A stretch of DNA of 7,611 nucleotides from Bacillota bacterium (GTDB taxonomy: Bacteria; Bacillota; Clostridia; Oscillospirales; JAKOTC01). Each line of letters begins with the position of its first letter. The stretch's first letter is position 1. A program made the position numbers and the translations under genes. Location of the stretch: NCBI GenBank assembly GCA_029776465.1, contig JAKOTC010000214.1:1-7611 (forward strand), given 5' to 3'. Below the pieces are notes generated by a model that made no database searches, was not told the DNA's origin, and saw only the letters and a program-made list of their open reading frames with translations. This document shows positions 1 through 7,392 of this stretch, piece by piece.

Positions 1-1524
1 CAGATTATCAATCCCCTATACTTTAGCGGGAAGACAAGTGACGAATCCGCCGCGTGGCAAAAGAAGATGAGCGAAAAATACGGAGTGACCATATCGGTTC
101 ATGCACCGGTCAAGGATACCTATTCCGACTATCTGGCGGCCAATCTTGCCAGCGGTCAGATCAATGGATTGTTTTACGCATCAACTCCTGCGGATGTTCT
201 GCAGCATAAAGAGGCGGGCACCATTCTGCCGGTGGATGACTATCTGAAGAACAATAAAACCTGGAACTCTCTCCCTGAAATCTTTCGAAATACATATAAA
301 TATGACGGTCATATATGGGCCATCCCCTATTCCTATCAGTATCAGATTCCCTGGACCCGTTATTACCGCAACGATTGGTTAAGGAAGCTGGGGATTACTT
401 CTCCGCCCTCTACTGTCGATGATTTTGTAAGGACTGTCACAGCTATTGCCACCCAAGATCCGGATGGGGACGGAAAGGCCGAAACCAATCTGGGTGTCAT
501 GGGGGCAGGGCCCTCCTCCTGGATGGACCTGTTTGCCGCCTACGATGCGGTGATGGGTTCCTATGGCAACAATTTTCTTTATGATTATGATATTCAGGCT
601 TACACCGACGCCATGATGAAACCCGGGGCGGCAAATGCCTTTACCATTTTGAGAAATCTGTTCTCTCGGGGAATTATTAATTCAACCTTTATGACGGACA
701 CTGCTGCGCAGCTTACCGAAAGGCTGAATAACGGAACGGTTGGCTCTGCCTTTTATATCGGCGGCAAAGCCAAATACACCTTCGGACCGGCCTTATATGC
801 GGCAACCGTCAAGGCTAAGGAGAAGCGAACGGTGGATTATAACACCAGTCAGCAGGACTGGATCAATGCCACTTCCGTTTATGCGGAAGTTACCGTGATG
901 ACGGGAACCCGCACTAAAAACCTGTGGGCAGTATCCCCCGTTTCCGGCGCTTATTGCTTATCTGCTTCCACGCCCCAGCCGAAAGAAACCGTCAACTTTT
1001 TTGTGGATATGTTATTCGGCTCGGAGGAGAACTGGCTGACCGCTTTGCAGGGCCTGCCGGAAACCCGGTCCAAGGGGGCGGACGGCACGTATGTAGCTAA
1101 CTATAAGGACGCAAAATCAAAAACGACTTACGGCATTCCCGCATTGGTTGGCAGTGTCCGCGGGGTTTATGAGCAGGAGAATTATCTTTTCTTCCTGCCG
1201 GACGCCACAGAACTGACCAAGTTAAGGACAAAGGAGATTGCCGCATATCATCAATTCCTTCGCTCGGCCGAGTGGAGTAAAGGTGCTTATTATTATCTGC
1301 CCCAGCAGTTTTCCGGTATCGAATCCAAAACCTATAAGGAGAACCTGGCGGCAATTACAGAGGCATACCGGCAGCTCTGGATTGATGCCGTCTCCAATCC
1401 CAATACCACCGTGGATAAGGCATTGGAGGATTACAAAAACAAGATGAGCACGCTGGGTGCCCAGAAGGTGCTGGACGAGGCAAACGCGGCTATTGGCGTT
1501 AAAGCCGGGGCACTATACCAATAA
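1..1524 (+). CDS. Extracellular solute-binding protein of a sugar-type ABC transporter, 5'-truncated
   Basis: The reading frame is open from base 1, so the N-terminus, including the expected lipoprotein signal peptide, lies outside the window; 507 residues are visible. The sequence resembles family 1 (carbohydrate-type) solute-binding proteins of Bacillota. An early segment on PADVLQHKEAGTILPVDDYL is followed by an aromatic-rich stretch (YSYQYQIPWTRYYRNDWL) and then DPDGDGKAET at bases 457-486. That acidic loop resembles the Asp/Gly calcium-binding-like loop frequent in this family. Such proteins are lipid-anchored outside the membrane and deliver ligand to two permease subunits, which are not seen here and may lie upstream. 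The stop codon is 15 bases before the next start, so this is probably one transcript with the URO-D-like and oxidoreductase genes. The methionine at base 67 is internal and is not the real start. The substrate cannot be read from the sequence; a sugar, oligosaccharide or cyclitol is an inference from the family and neighbours. Confidence 0.9.
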   Translation, partial: QIINPLYFSGKTSDESAAWQKKMSEKYGVTISVHAPVKDTYSDYLAANLASGQINGLFYASTPADVLQHKEAGTILPVDDYLKNNKTWNSLPEIFRNTYKYDGHIWAIPYSYQYQIPWTRYYRNDWLRKLGITSPPSTVDDFVRTVTAIATQDPDGDGKAETNLGVMGAGPSSWMDLFAAYDAVMGSYGNNFLYDYDIQAYTDAMMKPGAANAFTILRNLFSRGIINSTFMTDTAAQLTERLNNGTVGSAFYIGGKAKYTFGPALYAATVKAKEKRTVDYNTSQQDWINATSVYAEVTVMTGTRTKNLWAVSPVSGAYCLSASTPQPKETVNFFVDMLFGSEENWLTALQGLPETRSKGADGTYVANYKDAKSKTTYGIPALVGSVRGVYEQENYLFFLPDATELTKLRTKEIAAYHQFLRSAEWSKGAYYYLPQQFSGIESKTYKENLAAITEAYRQLWIDAVSNPNTTVDKALEDYKNKMSTLGAQKVLDEANAAIGVKAGALYQ

Positions 1525-1539
1525 AAAAGGAGAATCGCC

Positions 1540-2589
1540 ATGTCCATGACCCCCCGCACAATTGTAAAAAAAACGCTGGAATTTGACAAACCGGAACGGA
1601 TCGCTTATAACTTTAAAGCGGAAGGATATCCGGACGACACCGTTTGGGGCGGCATCGCGCCCAATCCCAACCATGACTACAGCTGGCACGAGCCGACGGA
1701 ATATCTGGATCGATACCCCTTTTTGAAGGATTTTCGCGGATGGGTTCGTCATGATGAGCAGGGCTCTCTCTGGGGCAAGCTGCCCGGGGACTATTCCAAC
1801 ACCGGAGAAGTGCTTCAGGGTGTGCTGAAGGACTGGGATCAGCTGGACAGCTATACCTTTCCGCACATCTCAGATCCCAAGCGTTTTGAGCATATCGAGC
1901 AGGAATATGCCAAGCAGCCGGATAAATTCCGTATGGGTGGGCTTCCGGGCTTTCCCTTTGCCATCATGCGGTATATGCGCAAGATGGAGATCTTTTTGGA
2001 GGATATCCTGCTGGAGCCCGAACGGGTGATGCAGCTGAATGAAATGGTGACCCGTGAGTTGGAGGGCTGTATCGATAATTATGCGGCCCTGGGCACGGAC
2101 GGGATCTTTACCTGTGAGGATTGGGGCATTCAGGATCGGCTTCTGATCAACCCGCAAGTCTGGAGAGAGATGTTTAAGCCCACGCTGAAACGGATTTTTG
2201 ACCGGATCCACAGCAAAAACATGTATGTTATCATGCACTCCTGCGGATACATCTGGGATATTCTCCCCGACCTGATTGAGATCGGCGTTGATGCCATGCA
2301 GCTGGATCAGCCCACCTTGATGGGAATTGAGCAAGTGGCTGAACTCTTCGACAAAAAAGTGACTCTCTTTTCTCCGGTTGACATTCAAAAGATACTCCCG
2401 ACAGGGGATCGAGAGTATATTGAAAGAAGCGCCCGTCAGATGGTTGACCTGTTTGCCTCTAAGGGCGGCGGATTAATCGCCAAGGATTATGGGGATTATA
2501 AAACCCTTCAGATTAAGGACGAATGGGCCGGCTGGATGCGGGATGAGTTTATGCGCTATGGCGGAGATTTAAGCCGGTATTATAAATAA
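1540..2589 (+). CDS. Uroporphyrinogen decarboxylase-fold (URO-D family) protein, possible methyltransferase
   Basis: This 349-residue protein belongs to the URO-D/MtaA superfamily (TIM barrel). The clearest block is residues 188-258: EDWGIQDRLLINPQVW, then IMHSCGYIWDILPDL, then DAMQLDQP. His233-x-Cys235 matches the first two zinc ligands of the corrinoid methyltransferases MtaA, MtbA and CmuA. The region that carries their third ligand (LAPGCG-type) reads GLIAKDYGDY here (residues 311-320), so that cysteine is absent. The N-terminal arginine-rich substrate motif of true HemE is also absent, and no heme gene is nearby, so HemE is unlikely. AGGAG at 1528-1532, seven bases before the ATG, supports this start; an ATG two codons later is less well placed. 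Position between a sugar-type binding protein and a Gfo/Idh/MocA dehydrogenase suggests a catabolic role, perhaps on a methylated or sugar-like compound. No corrinoid protein is visible. The family call is firm; the reaction is unknown. Confidence 0.88.
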   Translation: MSMTPRTIVKKTLEFDKPERIAYNFKAEGYPDDTVWGGIAPNPNHDYSWHEPTEYLDRYPFLKDFRGWVRHDEQGSLWGKLPGDYSNTGEVLQGVLKDWDQLDSYTFPHISDPKRFEHIEQEYAKQPDKFRMGGLPGFPFAIMRYMRKMEIFLEDILLEPERVMQLNEMVTRELEGCIDNYAALGTDGIFTCEDWGIQDRLLINPQVWREMFKPTLKRIFDRIHSKNMYVIMHSCGYIWDILPDLIEIGVDAMQLDQPTLMGIEQVAELFDKKVTLFSPVDIQKILPTGDREYIERSARQMVDLFASKGGGLIAKDYGDYKTLQIKDEWAGWMRDEFMRYGGDLSRYYK

Positions 2590-2651
2590 AGGCTTGTGCA
2601 TCCTATCAAACCGATTTATCATGACGCCGCAAGGCAGAATGGAGAACAAAT

Positions 2652-3716
2652 ATGAAACAGATTCGTGTGGCGATTTTGGGACAGGGAAGAAGCGGTCGCA
2701 ACATTCACGGCGCCCATTTTCATAAGGATGACCGCTATCAGGTGGTCGCCATTGCCGAGCCCCTGGAGGATAGAAGAGTGCGGGCCCGGGAGGAATTCGG
2801 CTGTGACGTGGTAGCGGATTATCATGATTTGTTTGCTCGCAGGGACATTGACATCGTGGTCAATGCCACCCAAAGCCATCAGCATTACCCCATTACGAAA
2901 GAATTTTTGGAACAGGGTTTTAATGTGCTTTCGGAAAAGCCCTTCTGCAGGACGGTTCAGGAGGCAGATGATCTGATTGCCACCGCGGAAAAACATAAAG
3001 TTTTGCTAGCGGTGTTTCAGCAATCCCGTTTTGCTCCCTATTTTGTCAAAGCAAAAGAGATTGCGGATTCCGGCATTCTGGGCCGCATTGTCTATGTTCA
3101 GATCTCCTTTGACGGCTTTAGCCGCCGCTGGGACTGGCAGACTATGCAGACCAAAAACGCCGGCAATCTGTATAACACCGGCCCCCATCCCATGGATCAG
3201 GCTTTGCGTTTCCTCAATTATGAGGGTATGCCGGAGGTGTTTTGCCATATGGACAGAACGGTCACTTTTGGCGATGCCGATGATTTTGACAAAGTGATTC
3301 TGAGGGCGCCCGGACGTCCGCTGGTGGAGGTCAACACCACCTCCTGCGCGGCCTTCCCCAACAAGACCTATAATATTTACGGAACCCTGGGTGGCTTGAC
3401 CGGCACCATGACCCATCTGGAATGGAAATATCTCAAACCGGAGGAACTGCCCGAGCGGAAGCTCAACCCCGAACCCATGAATGATGAAAAGGGATTCCCG
3501 GCCTATTGCAGCGAGACCTTAAATTGGCATACTGACAGCTGGGATGCGGGGGAGGACTTTGAGCTGTTCCCCTATATCAGCCGGAAGTTCTACGATATGC
3601 TGTATATGACGCTGACGGAGGGCAAGCCGCTGGAGGTCACGCCTCAGCAGGTTCGTCAGCAGATTGCCGTCATTGAGGAATGTCACCGCCAGAATCCCTT
3701 ATCCCGTATCTATTAA
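2652..3716 (+). CDS. Gfo/Idh/MocA-family NAD(P)-dependent oxidoreductase
   Basis: This 354-residue protein has the two-domain layout of the glucose-fructose oxidoreductase/inositol dehydrogenase family. The N-terminal Rossmann fold has GQGRSG at residues 10-15 for dinucleotide binding. The family signature SEKPFCRT is at 94-101, with Lys96 the usual catalytic lysine. The C-terminal domain carries YNTGPHPMDQAL at 174-185, with His179 as the conserved catalytic histidine. The residue four before it, usually Asp, is Asn175, a variant seen in some subfamilies with an NxGPH motif. Members oxidise or reduce hydroxyl groups of sugars, inositols and their derivatives in the cytoplasm. GGAG at 2641-2644 lies seven bases before the ATG. 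The 62-base gap after the URO-D-like gene contains no obvious terminator, so the two are probably co-transcribed, and an intrinsic terminator follows this gene. The substrate and the cofactor preference (NAD or NADP) cannot be determined. Confidence 0.92.
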   Translation: MKQIRVAILGQGRSGRNIHGAHFHKDDRYQVVAIAEPLEDRRVRAREEFGCDVVADYHDLFARRDIDIVVNATQSHQHYPITKEFLEQGFNVLSEKPFCRTVQEADDLIATAEKHKVLLAVFQQSRFAPYFVKAKEIADSGILGRIVYVQISFDGFSRRWDWQTMQTKNAGNLYNTGPHPMDQALRFLNYEGMPEVFCHMDRTVTFGDADDFDKVILRAPGRPLVEVNTTSCAAFPNKTYNIYGTLGGLTGTMTHLEWKYLKPEELPERKLNPEPMNDEKGFPAYCSETLNWHTDSWDAGEDFELFPYISRKFYDMLYMTLTEGKPLEVTPQQVRQQIAVIEECHRQNPLSRIY

Positions 3717-3725
3717 TTTTAAAAT

Positions 3726-3764
3726 ATCGAGCGGGAGACAGATGTTTCCCGCTTTCGATTTTTT
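3726..3764 (+). terminator. Rho-independent terminator after the oxidoreductase gene
   Basis: The stem pairs 3726-3736 (ATCGA then GCGGGA) with 3747-3759 (TCCCGC, a two-base TT bulge, then TCGAT). It can be extended inward by two pairs, leaving a six-base loop. A run of six T (3759-3764) follows. It closes the solute-binding/URO-D/oxidoreductase transcript and ends only three bases before the GGGAG ribosome binding site of the next gene. Confidence 0.82.
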
Positions 3765-3780
3765 ATGGGAGTAAGCCAAA

Positions 3781-4512
3781 ATGAAGGATTTAAAAGAGCA
3801 CACCATACAAGGAATCATATTTTATCCCGACAGAAACAGTCGTGACCAATTAAAAATGTCCGCTTTGATGCGGAATTTTCAACAGGTGGGGGGCGCTCAC
3901 CTGGAGGCCGCGGGAACATCTCCGGAAGAAATGTTTCGCAGGAATCTGTCTTTTATCTTGATTCGGCAGGAAATTGTTCTCCTGGCCCCCATTGGGGCGG
4001 GCAGTTATCCCGTTACCACCTGGGTGTCCGGCCAGGCCGGCGTGAATTATATCCGTAACTATGAGATAAAGGACGCGGACGGCAAGCGGCTGGCTGTGGC
4101 GTCTTCCGCCTGGATCTTGTTTGATTTAGCCTCCAGAAGGGTATTGCGCCCCGACCGTTTTGAAAGCGATATTCCCTATTATCCCGAAAAAGAGACCGGG
4201 ATTGCCGATCCGGGCAAATTCAGGCTGCCGGAGGATATGAAGGTGGTGGGGAAGGTGATTCCCCGATATGCCGACATGGATTCCAACGGACATGTCAACA
4301 ACACCGTATACGGGGATTTTGTCGCGGAAGCCGCTCAGCTGTTAGGAATTGAGCGACCTGTATGTCGGCAGAAACTCTATTTCCGCCATGAAGTTACTGC
4401 CGGGGAGTCGATCTTGCTTTCGGCAAAACAGGAAGATAATATTCTGTATGTCTGCGGGGATGTGGAAACAGACGGGCGGCGTTCCTTTGAAGCAGAGCTT
4501 CAGTTTTCTTAA
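3781..4512 (+). CDS. Acyl-ACP thioesterase (FatA/FatB-like, double hotdog)
   Basis: This 243-residue cytoplasmic protein matches the bacterial branch of the acyl-ACP thioesterase family (PF01643 type). These enzymes hydrolyse acyl-acyl carrier protein to free fatty acid plus ACP and end chain elongation. The first hotdog half (about residues 1-130) includes MRNFQQVGGAHLEAAG at 30-45 and WILFDLASRRVLRP at 111-124. The second half opens with RYADMDSNGHVNNTVYGDF at 162-180. This is the family's conserved DxxxHVNNxxY signature, which contains the conserved Asn and His of the active-site region. Length is normal for bacterial members. GGGAG at 3767-3771, nine bases before the ATG, supports the start. 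A terminator sits directly upstream and no clear promoter was found in the 64-base gap, so expression probably relies on read-through or a promoter inside the preceding gene. Chain-length preference cannot be predicted. A link to the upstream sugar-type operon is not evident. Confidence 0.9.
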   Translation: MKDLKEHTIQGIIFYPDRNSRDQLKMSALMRNFQQVGGAHLEAAGTSPEEMFRRNLSFILIRQEIVLLAPIGAGSYPVTTWVSGQAGVNYIRNYEIKDADGKRLAVASSAWILFDLASRRVLRPDRFESDIPYYPEKETGIADPGKFRLPEDMKVVGKVIPRYADMDSNGHVNNTVYGDFVAEAAQLLGIERPVCRQKLYFRHEVTAGESILLSAKQEDNILYVCGDVETDGRRSFEAELQFS

Positions 4513-4545
4513 ATAAGGTTGATTTATACAGTTTATAGAAGCCTT

Positions 4546-4603
4546 AAAAAATTTAAAATTTTTTGATTTTTCCCTTGACAAATCTGATATGATTGGATAT
4601 AAT
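4546..4603 (+). promoter_or_regulatory. Perfect-consensus sigma-A promoter with A/T-only upstream element, for the tRNA-Pro gene
   Basis: The -35 box TTGACA (4575-4580) and the -10 box TATAAT (4598-4603) are both exact consensus, separated by 17 bases. Transcription should start near 4610, about ten bases before the mature tRNA. Upstream, 4546-4564 is an A/T-only 19-base perfect inverted repeat (AAAAAATTT, A, AAATTTTTT) in the place where UP elements bind the RNA polymerase alpha subunit. This is a typical strong stable-RNA promoter. Confidence 0.9.
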
Positions 4604-4619
4604 ATAGAAGCTGTCTCGG

Positions 4620-4696
4620 CCGGGTGTGGCGCAGCTTGGGAGCGCGCTTGAATGGGGTTCAAGAGGCCGCAGGTTCAACTCCTGTCACTCGGACCA
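4620..4696 (+). tRNA. tRNA-Pro (anticodon GGG), CCA encoded
   Basis: The cloverleaf folds completely in 77 bases. The acceptor stem pairs CCGGGTG (4620-4626) with CACTCGG (4686-4692), with one G-U pair. The D stem is GCGC/GCGC around a nine-base loop AGCTTGGGA. The anticodon stem CTTGA/TCAAG encloses the loop ATGGGGT, giving anticodon GGG, which reads proline codons CCC and CCU. The variable loop is AGGCC, and the T arm is GCAGG TTCAACT CCTGT. A is the discriminator base, and CCA (4694-4696) is encoded in the gene. The C1-G72 pair fits proline tRNA. Confidence 0.97.
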
Positions 4697-4845
4697 CAGC
4701 ACAAGAAATTCCGCATGGTTATAGACCTTGCGGAATTTTTTTGTTTAAAAATCTGCTGAAAGTGACTTAAAAATCGGTGCGTTGGTAACAAATAATGCTC
4801 ACATGAAATGCGCTTGTAGCAATATAAAACAGTTGGACCACAGCA
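4691..4845 (+). repeat. Short direct repeat of the tRNA 3' end (4691-4701 and 4835-4845)
   Basis: The 11 bases GGACCACAGCA occur at the end of tRNA-Pro and again 144 bases downstream. With the following bases, 13 of 14 positions match. An 11-base match is expected several times by chance in a window this size, so the only argument for meaning is its exact placement on the tRNA 3' end, a common integration target, and its closeness. Confidence 0.4.
4706..4742 (+). terminator. Rho-independent terminator of the tRNA-Pro gene
   Basis: A ten-base-pair stem AAATTCCGCA (4706-4715) / TGCGGAATTT (4729-4738) can be extended past one T-T mismatch by GGT/ACC, leaving a five-base loop. A run of seven T (4736-4742) follows. 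It begins ten bases after the tRNA 3' end, so the tRNA is probably a single-gene transcript. Confidence 0.92.
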
Positions 4846-5051
4846 TAAAACCTCACCTTGAGTTCTGTGAATGCAACCCTTCATGATATGGTTCAAATCA
4901 ATTTATATCTGAGAGATTTATCGGATTTTGATGCTGCAGGCCAGAATGACTTTGACAAGAGATTTTATAAATCCTGAATGCTTGTGCATGATGGATGGCG
5001 TAGCGTATAAACCGTTAAAAATATACTACATTTTGATTCGGATCTGTTGAA
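4743..5051. other. Intergenic gap with no recognised gene
   Basis: This stretch lies between the converging tRNA-Pro unit and the queA-tgt operon. No reading frame with a convincing ribosome binding site or family resemblance was found. It holds a second copy of GGACCACAGCA (4835-4845), which is identical to the tRNA 3' end and following bases at 4691-4701, and a shared GCGCTTG (4810-4816). A TTGACA at 4952-4957 lacks a well-spaced -10 box. Decayed DNA, possibly a tRNA remnant, is one explanation. Confidence 0.5.
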
Positions 5052-5088
5052 AACCCCGTAAATCCCAATGAACAGGATTTATGGGGTT
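5052..5088 (-). terminator. Intrinsic terminator of the queA-tgt operon
   Basis: Inverted repeat arms 5052-5065 and 5075-5088 (AACCCC-x-TAAATCC / GGATTTA-x-GGGGTT) form 13 pairs plus one mismatch around a nine-base loop. Read on the minus strand, the hairpin begins 13 bases after the tgt stop codon and its arm runs into a short TTTT tail (5050-5053). The T tract is short, but the stem is long and correctly placed. On the plus strand no T run follows. Confidence 0.75.
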
Positions 5089-5101
5089 GTTATATGGATC
5101 A

Positions 5102-6247
<1,146 letters not shown>

Positions 6248-7273
6248 TTATAGGATCAGCATGGCGTCGCCAAAGGAAAAGAACCGGTATTTCATTTCAA
6301 CCGCCGTTTGATAAGCGGACAGAATCTGCTCCCGTCCGGCGAGTGCCGAGACCAGCATAATTAAGGTACTCTCGGGAAGATGAAAATTTGTGATCAATCC
6401 ATCGATAACTTTAAATTCGTATGGAGGATAAATAAAAATATTGGTGCTTCCCTTGCAGGCTTTCAGCTGTCCGTGTTCCTTCCAAACGCCCTCAAGGGTT
6501 CGTGTAGCCGTGGTTCCCACCGCGATGATGCGGCCTTCGCTGCTTTTGGCCTTTAAGATTTTATCAACCGTTGCCTGGGGGAGCTCATAATGCTCGGAAT
6601 GCATTACATGATCGGTGATATTTTCGGTCTTTACAGGGCGAAAGGTGCCAACTCCAACATGCAGCGTCAGGTTGGCGACCTCCACGCCCATGCCTTTGAT
6701 TTTATCCAGAAGCTCAGGGGTGAAATGCAGCCCCGCAGTGGGAGCGGCGACTGATCCCAGTTCCTTGGAGTATATCGTTTGATACCGGTCGGGGTTATCC
6801 AGCTTTTCATGAATATAGTGGGGCAGGGGAATTGAACCGATTTGATTCAAGAGCTGGTAAAAATCCGGGGAGTTATAACGGAGCTTAACCACCCGGTTTC
6901 CGTTTTCCAACACCTCCAAAACCTGAGCGGTCAGTTGGCCGTCTCCGAAGGTAAGCTCGGTGCCCACCGTAATTCGACGGCCGGGACGGGCGAGAACCTC
7001 CCAAATATCCTCCCCGCGGGGATTTAAAAGCAATAATTCGGCCTTGCCACCGGTGATCCGGTTTCCCATCAGCCGGGCCGGCAGAACCTTGGTGTCGTTG
7101 ATGACAAGGCAGTCACCCGGCTTCAGATAATCGGTGATATCCGCGAATGTCTTGTGGGCTATCTCTCCCGTGCGGCGGTTCAATACCATCAAACGGGAGG
7201 CGTCCCGTCGGGAAAGGGGGGTTTGGGCAATTAGTTCCGGGGGAAGATCATAGTAGAAGTCACTTTTCTTCAT
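6248..7273 (-). CDS. queA: S-adenosylmethionine:tRNA ribosyltransferase-isomerase
   Basis: QueA transfers and isomerises the ribosyl part of S-adenosylmethionine onto preQ1 in tRNA, giving epoxyqueuosine; it acts directly after Tgt. The protein has 341 residues, normal for the family. Conserved blocks appear in order: DLPPELIAQTPL at 9-20, NDTKVLPARL at 59-68, GSVAAPTAGLHFT at 173-185, LHVGVGTFRPV at 204-214, MHSEHYELP at 224-232, AVGTTATRTLE at 251-261, NFHLPESTLIMLVSA at 296-310, and FFSFGDAMLIL at the C-terminus. The start is fixed by the family N-terminus (MKKSDFYYDLP). The best upstream ribosome binding site, AAAGG at 7287-7291, is 13 bases from the ATG, so initiation may be modest. It is the first gene of the queA-tgt operon. 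No preQ1 riboswitch was recognised upstream. Confidence 0.98.
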   Translation of the reverse strand: MKKSDFYYDLPPELIAQTPLSRRDASRLMVLNRRTGEIAHKTFADITDYLKPGDCLVINDTKVLPARLMGNRITGGKAELLLLNPRGEDIWEVLARPGRRITVGTELTFGDGQLTAQVLEVLENGNRVVKLRYNSPDFYQLLNQIGSIPLPHYIHEKLDNPDRYQTIYSKELGSVAAPTAGLHFTPELLDKIKGMGVEVANLTLHVGVGTFRPVKTENITDHVMHSEHYELPQATVDKILKAKSSEGRIIAVGTTATRTLEGVWKEHGQLKACKGSTNIFIYPPYEFKVIDGLITNFHLPESTLIMLVSALAGREQILSAYQTAVEMKYRFFSFGDAMLIL

Positions 7274-7326
7274 TATTATTTACTTGCCTTTCTTGCTTAA
7301 TCAAACCGTATATAAAAACGGCTGCT

Positions 7327-7355
7327 TATATATATGCATAAAAAATGTTTGACAA
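7327..7355 (-). promoter_or_regulatory. Candidate sigma-A promoter for queA-tgt
   Basis: On the minus strand, TTGTCA (7350-7355) and TATATA (7327-7332) are separated by 17 bases, leaving a leader of about 45 bases before the queA ATG. An alternative -10, TATAAG, would give a 19-base spacer. The -35 box overlaps that of the divergent riboswitch promoter. Confidence 0.6.
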
Positions 7356-7377
7356 ACACATGGCCGGATGATATTAT
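7349..7377 (+). promoter_or_regulatory. Sigma-A promoter for the lysine riboswitch transcript
   Basis: TTGACA (7349-7354, exact consensus) and TATTAT (7372-7377, one mismatch) are separated by 17 bases. Transcription would start near 7384, just before helix P1 of the riboswitch. A TATAAT at 7393-7398 has no matching -35 box and forms part of P1. Confidence 0.8.
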
Positions 7378-7392
7378 ATGAACATAGCAGAG

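Noticed and set aside
1870..2388. 172-codon minus-strand open frame inside the URO-D-like gene
   Set aside because: It is antisense to a clearly conserved protein and shows no domain or ribosome binding site of its own.
1540..2589. Calling the URO-D-like gene hemE
   Set aside because: The N-terminal arginine-containing substrate motif of true uroporphyrinogen decarboxylase is missing, the His-x-Cys metal motif is present instead, and no heme genes are nearby.
4675..4896. 73-codon minus-strand open frame overlapping the tRNA 3' end and its terminator
   Set aside because: It runs through the tRNA T arm and a strong terminator. The repeated LCCGP in its product simply reflects the repeated tRNA-end sequence.
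4952..4971. Possible promoter TTGACA with TATAAA in the intergenic gap
   Set aside because: The hexamers are separated by only eight bases, no other good -10 box lies at 16-18 bases, and no gene follows on that strand before the converging terminator.
2592..4989. Repeated GCTTGTGCAT at 2592-2601 and 4980-4989
   Set aside because: Ten-base matches are expected dozens of times by chance in a window of this size, and the two contexts share nothing else.
7274..7360. preQ1 riboswitch in front of queA
   Set aside because: The minus-strand leader is short and A/T-rich. No C-rich loop hairpin and A-rich tail arrangement could be traced, only a weak CCGT/ACGG pairing.
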